From an uncultured Pelagibacteraceae bacterium (lineage in GTDB: Bacteria; Pseudomonadota; Alphaproteobacteria; Pelagibacterales; Pelagibacteraceae), in the NCBI GenBank assembly GCA_902629585.1, contig CACORI010000004.1:1-64000 (forward strand): 64,000 bases of DNA, read 5' to 3'. The notes beneath the pieces were generated by a model. It was not told where the DNA came from. It searched no databases and saw only the letters and a program-made list of their open reading frames with translations. Below are positions 36,010 to 45,208 of this stretch, piece after piece. Each line of letters begins with the position of its first letter. The stretch's first letter is position 1. The position numbers and the translations under genes were made by a program.

Positions 36010-37182
36010 TCATTTATTACCTTTCGCTCGATTGTGAGGTACACATAACATTTCACAGTTCGTAGCTCTAGTTGGCCCACCTTTAATCCATGCAGCTACA
36101 TGGTCTGCTTCCATTTTATCAAATGCCCAAATTTTATTTTTATTTACTCCATGTCCAATGGCACAGTATGAACAATTAGATTTATTTTGACTTTTTGCTT
36201 TTTTTGTTTGTGAAGCATATGTCGATCTTTTGGTTGTTGTATCAAATATACGAATATTTAGTAATTTATAATCTTTTGAGCTACCTAAAATAAATTCAAA
36301 TATACCTTTTTTATCTGTGACGAATGGATCTGCATATAGATCATTTTTTTTCTTTGATACACTATTAGTATTATATGATTCATTTTTATATTTCTCATAC
36401 AAACGACCCCATTCTAATCCACACATTTCATTTTCGACGTCATTAAATATATTTGAAATCCAATCTATCACTTTATTGAAATATTTTTTTAACTCAGAAA
36501 TATTTTTATCATAACGATGATTAGACATATAATAATCAATATTCCCTTTGCTTACCCAATCTAATGCACGTTCTAAAAATGCTTGCCGTTCAACTACACC
36601 CTTAACATAGGCGCCCCACATCTGAACTTTAGCATTATTACTATTACTAAACTCTTCTTTAGCGAGGGTCACAAATGGTCCAGAGTAAAAAGCGTTAAGT
36701 TTTTCTTGTTCATTTAGTGGCACTCCAACAATATTGATTGTTTTAAACCATTCCTTTATTTCTGATTCTGAGCCTTCAACTATATAAATTGTTAACTTTG
36801 TATTGAAAATCTTATTTTTTTTGTCCTGAGCCATCCCCTCGAATAATTGCATATTACCGCTGTCTCTATCCTTAATTGGAAATTTTTGAGTAATAAATCG
36901 TCCAAGACTAGTGATCCGTTGTTGTCCATCTAAAACTTCAAATTTATCTTTTGATATTTTATTAAAATATATAAGTCCTATAGGGTATCCATTAAGAATA
37001 GAGTCTATCACAGCCATTTCTTTTTTACCGTCTCCTAAAGCATAAATATAATTACGTTGATATTCAGGTTGAATAGTTAATTTACCACCTAAACCATAAA
37101 GCCCTTTTCCTTCAAATTCATTATATTCAAATCCATCACAAATTTCTTTAACTGTGATATTTATTTTTAGGTTAGCTTTCAT
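36010..37182 (-). CDS. DUF262-HNH nuclease (GmrSD-like)
   Basis: Predicted defence nuclease of 390 residues. The N-terminal DUF262 domain has YQRNY (41-45) and the nucleotide-binding-type motif DGQQRITSL (from 85). The C-terminus is an HNH domain: Cys337-x2-Cys340, EADHVAAW with Asp360-His361, and [14 protein letters not shown] at the end, giving a zinc-supported HNH site. In GmrSD the partner domain is DUF1524, so HNH replaces it here. It is 4 bases after an EcoRI-type adenine methylase gene, arguing for a restriction-modification-like pair. Boundary repeats suggest transfer. Confidence 0.85.
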   Translation of the reverse strand: MKANLKINITVKEICDGFEYNEFEGKGLYGLGGKLTIQPEYQRNYIYALGDGKKEMAVIDSILNGYPIGLIYFNKISKDKFEVLDGQQRITSLGRFITQKFPIKDRDSGNMQLFEGMAQDKKNKIFNTKLTIYIVEGSESEIKEWFKTINIVGVPLNEQEKLNAFYSGPFVTLAKEEFSNSNNAKVQMWGAYVKGVVERQAFLERALDWVSKGNIDYYMSNHRYDKNISELKKYFNKVIDWISNIFNDVENEMCGLEWGRLYEKYKNESYNTNSVSKKKNDLYADPFVTDKKGIFEFILGSSKDYKLLNIRIFDTTTKRSTYASQTKKAKSQNKSNCSYCAIGHGVNKNKIWAFDKMEADHVAAWIKGGPTRATNCEMLCVPHNRAKGNK

Positions 37183-37186
37183 ATTA

Positions 37187-38338
37187 TTATTTGGTTTTTT
37201 TTAATTTTATCAGAATTCGAGCATATTGTGGTTTACCATTAATATAAGTACAGCTAGATGCACTTTTTACATTATTCATTAAATGCTCTCGTTCTCCTGT
37301 TACGTTAGAGTTTCCTAATATTTCGAATTGGTCAGGGTTATACTTATCTAAAAATGTGATTGGCACACCCATTATTCCCTTGTAATCACTTGGAATAGCG
37401 TCAGTAAATGGTACCTCTATTGCCTTGTAGTTATCGTACTTATCGTATTGTTTTTTGCCTCTAATTTGTTTGTGTTTACTAAATTTCAAATTTTCAGCCA
37501 TTGTCATAAGAGTTAATGGTTGATGACGACGACCGTGATCAAGATTTGTAAGCCATAGGCAATTATTTGTTGCAACAATTCTATTTCCTTCCCCATCAAT
37601 TCGAGCTTCTGTTCCGTGCAATTCATAAGTTTTTGGCACAATAAAACCAGAGATCCATCTTCCCATTCCATTTCCAATCCATGCTTCGTTCTTTCTTATC
37701 CTCTGGAATATATCCCTGTATGTCAGGCAGTTGATATTTCCAATAATCAAAAATTTTTTTTTATAATTAAACAGCTGATTTACATAAGGAATAAATAGAC
37801 TAAATGGTGGATTGGTTACAACAATATCAGCTTGTTTTAGTAGATTTATACATTCTTCACTTCTAAAATCACCGTCACCATCCAACGGTGTCCACTCATT
37901 ATTTCTATTTGCTTTTAATTGTAGAGCAACATCTTTTAAGTTGAATTCTCCATCGCCATCAATATCACCTACTTCATTGATAAGAAATTTGTTTGCTGTA
38001 ACTTTTTTTCTACCTTTTGTTTGTGGTTGTATTTTGTGATTACTAAATAATTCTAGTTGTGTATTTGCAACAAATGAGGGTTTAAAACTTGTTGTTATTA
38101 GTTGCTTTAAACCAAGTCTTTTAAAATTTAAAACAAAATAACGAAAAAAATTGCTTTCAAAAGGATCATCACAATTACAATATATTATCTTTTTTCGGAA
38201 GGTATTAGGATTATAATCTAAGTACTTTTCTATCTCTTTTTGAATATCAATATATTGTGTATAAAATTCATCTTTTTTTGATCTTCTTGCGTTTTTAAGA
38301 TTTTTAATTGCATGTTCTCTTGAATTCTTTACATTCAT
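37187..38338 (-). CDS. EcoRI-family adenine-specific DNA methyltransferase
   Basis: Predicted N6-adenine methylase of 383 residues. The catalytic motif is [13 protein letters not shown] (NPPF at 176-179), preceded by the family [11 protein letters not shown] segment. [12 protein letters not shown] near residue 57 resembles the S-adenosylmethionine motif of M.EcoRI relatives, and [13 protein letters not shown] and [15 protein letters not shown] are typical of this family. An acidic loop [12 protein letters not shown] at 125-136 looks like a calcium-binding loop. The partner is the DUF262-HNH gene; no EcoRI-type endonuclease is present. The recognition site cannot be read from sequence. Confidence 0.87.
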   Translation of the reverse strand: MNVKNSREHAIKNLKNARRSKKDEFYTQYIDIQKEIEKYLDYNPNTFRKKIIYCNCDDPFESNFFRYFVLNFKRLGLKQLITTSFKPSFVANTQLELFSNHKIQPQTKGRKKVTANKFLINEVGDIDGDGEFNLKDVALQLKANRNNEWTPLDGDGDFRSEECINLLKQADIVVTNPPFSLFIPYVNQLFNYKKKFLIIGNINCLTYRDIFQRIRKNEAWIGNGMGRWISGFIVPKTYELHGTEARIDGEGNRIVATNNCLWLTNLDHGRRHQPLTLMTMAENLKFSKHKQIRGKKQYDKYDNYKAIEVPFTDAIPSDYKGIMGVPITFLDKYNPDQFEILGNSNVTGEREHLMNNVKSASSCTYINGKPQYARILIKLKKTK

Positions 38339-38358
38339 ATTTAACTCAATTTATCATA

Positions 38359-39432
38359 TTATAATTGAACTCCAGAACCTTTTAGAAAAGCTGCATTTTC
38401 ATCTAAAGGCCATCTTGGTTTTGCTGGATGATCAAATTGATTGAACTGTTTTAATTTAAATTTTTCTAAACCAACCATTGCAATCATGGCTGCGTTATCT
38501 CCACATAATTCCAAAGGAGGAAATAGACTTCGATAATTATTTTTTTTACATAATTTTATCAAGATAGATCTAATTTTTTTATTTGCCGCCACACCACCAG
38601 CTACAACAAAAATTTTTTCTTTAGGAGAGCTTTGTTTCTCAAATTCCTCAAATGCAATAATTGTTTTTTTTTCTAGTATTTCCTCAATAGTTTTTTGAAA
38701 AGATGCGGCTAAATCAAACTTTTCTTGTTCATTTTTAATTTTTTTTGTTATTTTTAAAACTGAAGTCTTAAGTCCTGCAAAAGATAAATTACACCCACCT
38801 TTATTAAAAATTGGTCTGGGTAAATCAAATTTATTTGGATCACCTTTTTCAGCTAATTTTTCAATTTGAGGTCCTCCTGGAAAATCAATTCCTAAAAGTT
38901 TTGCAGTCTTATCAAAAGCTTCTCCTAAAGCGTCATCTATTGTTGTCCCTAGTCTTTTATATTTTCCAAGATTTTTCACATTTAAATATTGTGAATGTCC
39001 ACCCGAAATTAATAAAAGAAGGTATGGATAATTTACTTTTGAAATTAGTTTTGGACTTAATGCATGACCTTCTAAATGATTTACAGCAATAAAAGGTTTA
39101 TCAATGGCAGATGCGAAAGATTTTCCAAAACTTAAACCAACTGATAAACATACAATTAAACCAGGACCCGCTGTAGAAGCTACAGCATCTATTTCCTCAA
39201 TTCTCCTTCCACTTTCAGTAATCGCTTTTTCAACAATCCAATCTATTTTTTCAATGTGAGATCTAGCTGCCAATTCTGGTACTACTCCTCCATAATCTTT
39301 GTGAATATCTTCTTGGCTTGAGATAATATTTGATAAAATTACTGGTAATCCTTGTTCATTTTCTGTAATTAAGGATGCTGCAGTTTCATCACAACTAGAT
39401 TCTATTCCAAGAATTAAGGGTTTTTTGCTCAT
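38359..39432 (-). CDS. tsaD: tRNA N6-threonylcarbamoyladenosine transferase TsaD
   Basis: Adds threonylcarbamoyl to A37 of ANN-decoding tRNAs. The 357-residue ASKHA-fold protein starts PLILGIESSCDETAASL and has the iron-binding NHLEGH motif, LLLISGGHSQY, DALGEAFDKTAKLLG and PPLELCGDNAAMIAM. The last residues are FLKGSGVQL. A second copy of that end, in the same orientation, lies 2.4 kb away at 35974-35987, so the 3' end of this gene seems to be an insertion point. Divergent from hemC. Confidence 0.96.
   Translation of the reverse strand: MSKKPLILGIESSCDETAASLITENEQGLPVILSNIISSQEDIHKDYGGVVPELAARSHIEKIDWIVEKAITESGRRIEEIDAVASTAGPGLIVCLSVGLSFGKSFASAIDKPFIAVNHLEGHALSPKLISKVNYPYLLLLISGGHSQYLNVKNLGKYKRLGTTIDDALGEAFDKTAKLLGIDFPGGPQIEKLAEKGDPNKFDLPRPIFNKGGCNLSFAGLKTSVLKITKKIKNEQEKFDLAASFQKTIEEILEKKTIIAFEEFEKQSSPKEKIFVVAGGVAANKKIRSILIKLCKKNNYRSLFPPLELCGDNAAMIAMVGLEKFKLKQFNQFDHPAKPRWPLDENAAFLKGSGVQL
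38369..38382 (-). repeat. tsaD-proximal copy of the boundary repeat (candidate attachment site)
   Basis: Last sense codons of tsaD; minus-strand reading AAAGGTTCTGGAGT. Pairs with the copy at 35974-35987 (13/14 identical). Together they bracket the 2.4-kb methylase/nuclease module as imperfect direct repeats. Confidence 0.6.
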
Positions 39433-39488
39433 TCAAATAGTTTTTAATAATTGTACAATCCCAATACAAGTAAGAAATAAATTTATTT

Positions 39489-40406
39489 ATGAAAAAGAAA
39501 ATAATAATTGGTTCTAGGAGTAGTAAATTGGCACTCATTTACGCCCAAAAAGCTAAAGACAGTATTTTGAAAAATATTAGCCTAGCTGACGAGGACATTA
39601 TTATAAAAAAGATTGTTACAAAAGGTGATCAAGTTCAAGATAAAAGATTATCTGATTTTGGGGGCAAAGGTTTATTCTCAAGTAATATTGAAAAGGAACT
39701 TCTCGAAAAAAATATTGATATCGCAGTGCACGCATTGAAAGATCTACCTGCAATCAAAACAAAAGGCCTGATTACCGAAACATTTCTTGAAAGAAATGAT
39801 CCAAGAGAAATTTTAATTTCAAAAAATAAACAAAAGCTTAATGAATTAAATTTGAAATCAGTAATAGGAACATCTTCTTTTAGAAGAGAATTTCAAATAA
39901 AAAAGATAAGACCAGATTTTATTTGCAAAATAATTAGGGGCAATGTTGATACTAGAATTAAAAAATTAAAAGAGGGTATGTATGATGCAATCATTTTATC
40001 TTATGCTGGAATTAAACAACTAAAGCTTGAAAGTGAAGTTTCTGAAATTTTTACTGTTGAAGAAATTATTCCAAGTGCAGGTCAAGGCATTATTGCTATC
40101 CAATGTCGGGAGGATGATAAAGATATAATTGATATTCTTAAAAAAATTAATCATGATGAAACTTATATTAGAGCTTATACTGAGAGAAATATTCTAAAAG
40201 TTCTGAAGGGTGATTGTGAAACTGCTATAGGTGTGCACTCTAAAATTGATGGAAACGAAATTGTTGTTGAAGCAGAGCTTTTTTCAATAGATGGTTCAAA
40301 AAGATTTTACGAAAAAAAATCTGAAAAAATTGAAAATTTTAAAGAGTTGGGTATTGAGGTAGGTGAAATGTTAAAAAGTAAATCTAAAAATTCGTATAAA
40401 AAGTAA
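39489..40406 (+). CDS. hemC: hydroxymethylbilane synthase HemC
   Basis: Porphobilinogen deaminase that builds the linear tetrapyrrole. The 305-residue protein starts KIIIGSRSSKLALIYAQKA, has the substrate-binding VHALKDLPA and IGTSSFRRE, and the cofactor-bearing cysteine in LKGDCETAIGVHS. hemD follows with no spacer. Placement beside tsaD is the usual alphaproteobacterial arrangement. With hemE, hemH and hemG at the left end, this window carries five heme genes. Confidence 0.96.
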   Translation: MKKKIIIGSRSSKLALIYAQKAKDSILKNISLADEDIIIKKIVTKGDQVQDKRLSDFGGKGLFSSNIEKELLEKNIDIAVHALKDLPAIKTKGLITETFLERNDPREILISKNKQKLNELNLKSVIGTSSFRREFQIKKIRPDFICKIIRGNVDTRIKKLKEGMYDAIILSYAGIKQLKLESEVSEIFTVEEIIPSAGQGIIAIQCREDDKDIIDILKKINHDETYIRAYTERNILKVLKGDCETAIGVHSKIDGNEIVVEAELFSIDGSKRFYEKKSEKIENFKELGIEVGEMLKSKSKNSYKK

Positions 40407-41105
40407 ATGCACATTTTATTGACTAGACCCTTGGAAGATAGTTCGGAAATGATTTTAAAATTTAAATCTTTAGGTCATAAAGTTTCTCATTTGCCGTTAT
40501 TAAATATTGAAAAAATTGATTATGATGAAATTAATTTCATTAACTTAGGTGGAATTATATTTACTAGTGCAAATGCAGTAAAGTTTTTAGACTTAAAAAA
40601 AATAGATAAAAAAATATTTTGTTTCTGTGTTGGTAGTGCTACAGAAAAAAAAGCAAGGAGTTTAGGTTTTCAAAATACGATTACTGCTGAAGGTAATGTT
40701 TCAAATTTAAAAGAATTAATTCTTCAAAATTACGAAACTAATGACAGAAAACTTCTTTATGTAAGTGGTGAAAAAATTTCTACCAATTTAGATCAACAAT
40801 TGTTAAACGAAGGTTATAATATAAAAAGAATTATAAACTATACTGTAAAGCATAATCATAAATTTGATCATGCTTTCCTCAAAGAATTAAAAAAAAATTT
40901 ACCTGATATAGTCTATATTTACTCTCAAAATAGTGCTCATAGCTTTTTGAATTTTATAAAGTCTCAACAAATAGAAAATCAGTGGTTGAATACGAATTTG
41001 ATGTGTATAGGTGAAAAAACCTCGTCAATATTGAATGAAATTAAATGGAAAAAGATATTTCTTTTTAATCCTGGAGAAGAAGAGTTTTTGTTATATAAAA
41101 TTTAG
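40407..41105 (+). CDS. hemD: uroporphyrinogen-III synthase HemD
   Basis: Cyclises hydroxymethylbilane with inversion of ring D. The family is poorly conserved; the call rests on the 232-residue length, the HILLTRPLEDSSEM start typical of HemD, GGIIFTSANAVKFL, the late DIVYIYSQNSAHSFLNF segment, CIGEKTSS, and position directly after hemC (first codon immediately follows its stop). Confidence 0.88.
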   Translation: MHILLTRPLEDSSEMILKFKSLGHKVSHLPLLNIEKIDYDEINFINLGGIIFTSANAVKFLDLKKIDKKIFCFCVGSATEKKARSLGFQNTITAEGNVSNLKELILQNYETNDRKLLYVSGEKISTNLDQQLLNEGYNIKRIINYTVKHNHKFDHAFLKELKKNLPDIVYIYSQNSAHSFLNFIKSQQIENQWLNTNLMCIGEKTSSILNEIKWKKIFLFNPGEEEFLLYKI

Positions 41106-41107
41106 TT

Positions 41108-42193
41108 ATGGAATTAATAAATAATTTTTCGGAAATTTTTTTATCAGTCTGGAATAAAGGAATCCTAGGAGTTGATATATTTCAAATATTAATTGGTCTT
41201 GGGATATTTTTATTATTTTTAGTTTTTAGAGGATTAATAAGTAAGCTTATTATTAAAAAGTTAGAAATAATCTCAAAAAGAACAACAAACAAATTGGATG
41301 ATACCTTTGTCCAATCCCTAATAGGACCAGCAAGATTTTTACCGATAGTTTTGGGATTTTTTATTGCAAGTTATTATATGACTTTTTCAATTGAAGGACG
41401 AGAGGTAGTGGATACAATTAACAGAACTTTAATCACAATTTTAATTTTTTGGGTCATTCATCAAATTATAGAACCAATTTCCTACATTTTAAGTGGTTTA
41501 GATAAGTTATTAACTAGAGAACTTATAGGTTGGATCATAAAGTCACTTAAAATATTGATTTTTATTTTAGGTCTTGCGGCCGTGCTTGAATTATGGGGAA
41601 TTAAAATTGGTCCAATAATTGCAGGACTTGGATTGTTTGGAGTTGCTGTTGCACTAGGAGCACAAGATTTATTTAAAAATTTAATTTCTGGAATATTAGT
41701 TCTTGTTGAAAAAAGATTTAAGATTGGTGATTGGATTCTAGTCGATGGTATTATTGAAGGTATAGTGGAAAAAATTGGATTTCGATCTACAACTATAAGA
41801 AAATTTGATAAATCGTTAGCAATTATTCCAAATTTCCAATTTGCAGAAAATGCTGTTGTAAATGTAAGTGAAACCTCTAATTGGTTAATAAGTTGGATTA
41901 TCACTCTTCAATATGACACTACAGTTGATCAACTTAAAACTATACGAGATCAAATTGAGGGGCATATTAAAAAAAGCGACGATTTTAATACAAGTATAGG
42001 TATTGCGGTCAGAGTTGATAAATTCTCTGATAGTTCAATTGATATGTATGTTCGTTGTTTCACAAAATCAGGTAGCTGGAATGAATGGCTTTCAGTCAAA
42101 GAGAAATTAGCAATTGAAATAAAAAAAATTGTAGAAAGTAATGATGCGTCTTTTGCTTTCCCAAGCTCTTCAATTTATATTGAAAAGAAATGA
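41108..42193 (+). CDS. small-conductance mechanosensitive channel, MscS family
   Basis: Tension-gated channel relieving osmotic downshock. The 361-residue protein has three to five predicted membrane segments in the first 190 residues, then the pore-lining TM3 with LWGIKIGPIIAGLGLFGVAVALGAQDLFKNLISG and the beta domain segment GDWILVDGIIEGIVEKIGFRSTTIRKFDKS. The cytoplasmic alpha/beta domain follows. It sits 2 bases after hemD and overlaps yggT by 4 bases. Functional links with its neighbours are not obvious beyond co-transcription. Confidence 0.93.
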   Translation: MELINNFSEIFLSVWNKGILGVDIFQILIGLGIFLLFLVFRGLISKLIIKKLEIISKRTTNKLDDTFVQSLIGPARFLPIVLGFFIASYYMTFSIEGREVVDTINRTLITILIFWVIHQIIEPISYILSGLDKLLTRELIGWIIKSLKILIFILGLAAVLELWGIKIGPIIAGLGLFGVAVALGAQDLFKNLISGILVLVEKRFKIGDWILVDGIIEGIVEKIGFRSTTIRKFDKSLAIIPNFQFAENAVVNVSETSNWLISWIITLQYDTTVDQLKTIRDQIEGHIKKSDDFNTSIGIAVRVDKFSDSSIDMYVRCFTKSGSWNEWLSVKEKLAIEIKKIVESNDASFAFPSSSIYIEKK

Positions 42194-42480
42194 TTGCCAT
42201 TTTCTATTTAGTGTTACAAGTTTTAAAACTTTATTCCTACGTAGTTATAGCAAATGTTATTATTAGTTGGTTGGTTGCTTTTAATGTCTTAAACACTCAA
42301 AATAGATTAGTTTATTCTATCTTAGAATTAAGTTATCGACTTACAGATCCAATTTTAAATAGAATTAGGGCCTTTTTGCCTAATTTAGGTAATTTGGATA
42401 TATCACCAATAATTTTACTTCTATTGATTTGGTTTATAGAAATGTGTATGAAGCTCTACATTGCCCCAATAATATTCTAA
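42190..42480 (+). CDS. yggT: YggT-family membrane protein
   Basis: A 96-residue protein with two hydrophobic segments and the YggT pattern: YSYVVIANVIISWLVAFNV, then LTDPILNRIRAFLPNLGNLDISPIILLLLIWF-type ending (shown only in part as SYRLTDPILNRIRAFLP). The family has been associated with osmotic and division phenotypes in other bacteria; here its 4-base overlap with an MscS channel gene fits a role in membrane stress. Followed by folD after 3 bases. Confidence 0.9.
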   Translation: MIAIFYLVLQVLKLYSYVVIANVIISWLVAFNVLNTQNRLVYSILELSYRLTDPILNRIRAFLPNLGNLDISPIILLLLIWFIEMCMKLYIAPIIF

Positions 42481-42483
42481 ATT

Positions 42484-43329
42484 ATGATTCTTATAGATGG
42501 AAAAAAAGCTGCAGCAGATTTAAGACAAGAACTCAAAAAAGAGGTTACTGATCTAAAAAACAAATATAATAAAGTTCCTGGTCTTACTGTAATTTTAATA
42601 GGTGATTTAACTCCAAGTCAAATTTACGTTAGAAATAAAGAGAAATCAGCAAATGAAGTAGGATTAAAATCTGAGGTAATTAAATACCCAGACACAGTTG
42701 AGGAAAAAGTGGTTTTAAGTAAAATTAATGAACTCAATAAAGATGATAATGTTTCTGGAATTTTAGTTCAATTACCATTACCTAAACATATAAATAAACA
42801 AAAAGTAATCGATACCATTGCACCTTCAAAAGATGTAGATGGCTTTCACCCAATGAATGTAGGAAATCTTTCCTCTGGTTATGAAAGTTCAGTCCCTTGC
42901 ACTCCGTTAGGATGTTATTTATTAATAAAAAAAATTGAACCAAACTTGAGTGGCAAGAAAGCAGTTGTGATAGGAAGGTCAAATTTAAATGGAAAACCGA
43001 TGACTCAACTTCTTCTTAAAGAAAATTGTACTGTAACAATCACTCATTCAAAAACTAAAGATCTAAAAGCAGAATGCTTAGAGGCAGATATCATTGTTGC
43101 TGCTGTTGGTATTCCAGAGTTAGTTAAAGGTGATTGGGTTAAAAAGGATACTATTGTTATTGATGTAGGTATAAATAAAACAGAAAAAGGCATAGTGGGA
43201 GATGTAGCATTTGATGAAGTCTCTAAAAATGCTAAAGCTTTAACTCCAGTCCCAGGTGGAGTTGGTCCAATGACAATTGCGTGTTTACTAAAAAATACAA
43301 TTGAGTGTTTCAAAAGATCGCAAATTTAA
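42484..43329 (+). CDS. folD: bifunctional methylene-THF dehydrogenase / methenyl-THF cyclohydrolase FolD
   Basis: Interconverts one-carbon folates, feeding purine synthesis (PurH) and others. The 281-residue protein has VILIGDLTPSQIYVRNKEKSA with the catalytic Lys-type signature, GILVQLPLPKH, PSKDVDGFHPMNVG, PCTPLGC and the NADP loop VVIGRSNLNGKPM, ending PVPGGVGPMTIA. All are diagnostic. It terminates the run from hemC; a 37-base gap precedes the next small gene. Confidence 0.97.
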   Translation: MILIDGKKAAADLRQELKKEVTDLKNKYNKVPGLTVILIGDLTPSQIYVRNKEKSANEVGLKSEVIKYPDTVEEKVVLSKINELNKDDNVSGILVQLPLPKHINKQKVIDTIAPSKDVDGFHPMNVGNLSSGYESSVPCTPLGCYLLIKKIEPNLSGKKAVVIGRSNLNGKPMTQLLLKENCTVTITHSKTKDLKAECLEADIIVAAVGIPELVKGDWVKKDTIVIDVGINKTEKGIVGDVAFDEVSKNAKALTPVPGGVGPMTIACLLKNTIECFKRSQI

Positions 43330-43366
43330 CATTTAAATCAATAGAATTTTTTTGATAAGTTAGGTT

Positions 43367-43570
43367 ATGAAAAAACCTAGATACCCATATAGAATAGTAA
43401 TTCTTATGGCTATACTTACTATACCTCCTATAGGAGCCACACAGCTTGGATGGTATTTATTTGACCAGCAGACTGGATTTGATTATGGAATGATTGTGGG
43501 AACATTCTCAGTCATATATGCTGCTTGGTTAATGTATGAAAAAAATTGGAGAGAGGAAGATGAGGATTAA
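43367..43570 (+). CDS. small membrane protein of unknown function
   Basis: A 67-residue protein not recognised. Two hydrophobic segments (about residues 9-24 and 40-57) are separated by QLGWYLFDQQTGFDYG, and the tail is acidic. It is followed after 3 bases by the SHOCT-domain gene, and the pair looks co-expressed. A clear start context (TTAGGTTATG) and its place in a tightly packed array support it being a gene. Confidence 0.7.
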   Translation: MKKPRYPYRIVILMAILTIPPIGATQLGWYLFDQQTGFDYGMIVGTFSVIYAAWLMYEKNWREEDED

Positions 43571-43573
43571 AAT

Positions 43574-43840
43574 ATGGAAAAGATAATTTTTTTTGGACTA
43601 ATCATTCCTATTTTAATATTTGTCCTTTACTTAGGCGGTAAAGCAATTATGACAGGTTTTAGTGCAAAGAGTGCAAACCGCTCAAATTTAGAAAATGAAT
43701 CGCCTGAAGAAAATGATTATTCAGAGGGAAACAATGAAAATTTAATTAATGAATTAAGTAAATTAAATGAGCTCTATAAAAGTGGTGTCTTGACCGAGGA
43801 GGAGTTTGAAAAGGCAAAAAAAAAAATTTTAGAAAATTAA
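43574..43840 (+). CDS. SHOCT-domain membrane-anchored protein
   Basis: An 88-residue protein with one N-terminal membrane helix (about 3-23) and a C-terminal SHOCT (short C-terminal domain) reading ELSKLNELYKSGVLTEEEFEK. SHOCT segments are thought to mediate oligomerisation. The middle is acidic and disordered-looking. The stop codon shares TTAA with the convergent PQQ-type dehydrogenase gene. Function unknown. Confidence 0.85.
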   Translation: MEKIIFFGLIIPILIFVLYLGGKAIMTGFSAKSANRSNLENESPEENDYSEGNNENLINELSKLNELYKSGVLTEEEFEKAKKKILEN

Positions 43841-44895
43841 TTTTTTTCCATTAGCCACAATTTATTTCCTGCTAGTAAATAAATTTTACCATCATTAGGG
43901 TGAACCTGAATATCCCTTATTCTTCCAATTTGACCCTTGAAAATTATCTCTTCTCTAACATTTGATAAATCATTGAAAATTAATTTTCTTATAGACTGAT
44001 CTTTAAGTGAGGTTATTAGAGCATGTCCATTCCATTCATTAAATTCTTTTCCCTTATAAATAGTGATTGCACTTGTTGCGATAGAGGGTACCCAATATTG
44101 TATTGCTTTTGTAAAACCTGGTTTCCATTTTGGACCAATTGGAATGCCTGAATAATTTTTTCCACCCCAACCTAATATTTTCCATCCGTAATTCTCTCCT
44201 TTTTTTGCTTCACCAAACCAATCACCACCTTTTGCCCCATGATTACTCATATAAATTTTTCCATCAAATGGAGATAAAGTTAACCCCTGAGGGTTTCTAA
44301 TTCCAATTTGATAAATTTCTGGTAGCCAATTTGATTTACCTTCAAATTTAGGATTGTCTTTTGGAATACTTCCATCAATATTTATTCTAATAATACTCCC
44401 AGGATGTTTTGTTGGATCTTGTGCTATCATACCCTGACCTCTTTCACCAGCTGATGCAAAAAGATAATTGTCTTTAATAGCTAACCTCGACCCAAAATGA
44501 TAACCAGAATCTATTGGTGGATTTGCTTGAAAAATATTTTTAAAAATTAAATTTTTATCATTAAATTCTGCTTTTGCTATCGAGGTACTTGTTTTCCAAT
44601 TACCTCTATTTTCAGTATATGCAATATAAACAAAATTATTATTAAAAAGAACATCTAAAAGACCGCCCTGACCATGTTCAAGAAAGTTTAAATTATGATT
44701 GATTAAATTGATGTTTTTATTTTTTATATTTACTAATTTTATAAATCCACTTTTTTCACTTACAAGTATTTCATTATCATTAATAAATGTTAATGACCAT
44801 GGATCATTCAGATCGACTACTTGTTTAAAATTTAAATTTACTGCATTGACAATATTTGGAAAAATAAAAATTAATAATATGAAAAGAATTTTCAT
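43837..44895 (-). CDS. PQQ-dependent sugar dehydrogenase (Asd/YliI-like, exported)
   Basis: Predicted periplasmic PQQ enzyme oxidising aldoses. I use the ATG at 44895 (352 residues), which opens directly on a signal peptide MKILFILLIFIFPNIVNA; a start at 44925 would put residues in front of it and run into the upstream gene. The soluble glucose-dehydrogenase beta-propeller is seen in LNDPWSLTFINDNEILVSEK, GHGGLLDV-type (HGQGGLLDVLF), YHFGSRLAI, IYQIGIRNPQGLTLSP and GENYGWKILGWG. No PQQ synthesis genes are in the window. Confidence 0.87.
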   Translation of the reverse strand: MKILFILLIFIFPNIVNAVNLNFKQVVDLNDPWSLTFINDNEILVSEKSGFIKLVNIKNKNINLINHNLNFLEHGQGGLLDVLFNNNFVYIAYTENRGNWKTSTSIAKAEFNDKNLIFKNIFQANPPIDSGYHFGSRLAIKDNYLFASAGERGQGMIAQDPTKHPGSIIRINIDGSIPKDNPKFEGKSNWLPEIYQIGIRNPQGLTLSPFDGKIYMSNHGAKGGDWFGEAKKGENYGWKILGWGGKNYSGIPIGPKWKPGFTKAIQYWVPSIATSAITIYKGKEFNEWNGHALITSLKDQSIRKLIFNDLSNVREEIIFKGQIGRIRDIQVHPNDGKIYLLAGNKLWLMEKN

Positions 44896-44899
44896 ATTA

Positions 44900-45202
44900 T
44901 TAAAAAACAACTTCAAAGCCTTCAAAGTCTGGTGGACCTAAATATAAATCTCTGTGTTGTGCAGCATTTTTATGAGCTAGTCTAAAAGCTTCTGATTTGG
45001 TCCAATTTATAAAATCCTCTTTTGACTCCCATGTACTATGAGATGAATAAAGAGAATACTCATTATTAGTATCACCTTTAATTAAATTAAAATTCTTAAA
45101 TCCTTGAACGCCATCAAGGTGTGTATCTCTATTTTTCCAAACATCCTCAAATTCTTTTTCTTTTCCAAGAACAATTTTAAATCTATTCATTGCGATATAC
45201 AT
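44900..45202 (-). CDS. antibiotic-biosynthesis-monooxygenase / heme-oxygenase-like (ABM) protein
   Basis: A 100-residue ferredoxin-like dimeric alpha/beta-barrel protein. NRFKIVLGKEKEFEDVWKNR, GFKNFNLIKG and YSSHSTWESKEDFINWTKS are the ABM/IsdG-HmoA pattern. IsdG-type relatives degrade heme; others oxidise quinones. A nearby start at a second ATG (residue 5) is possible. It follows the SDR gene by 6 bases, so the two may act on one small aromatic or heme-derived substrate. Confidence 0.82.
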   Translation of the reverse strand: MYIAMNRFKIVLGKEKEFEDVWKNRDTHLDGVQGFKNFNLIKGDTNNEYSLYSSHSTWESKEDFINWTKSEAFRLAHKNAAQHRDLYLGPPDFEGFEVVF

Positions 45203-45208
45203 AATTTT

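Noticed and set aside
36010-38338. The methylase/nuclease pair as a complete prophage or integron
   Set aside because: No integrase, structural phage gene or cassette repeat was found; only the two genes and the imperfect boundary repeats are present.
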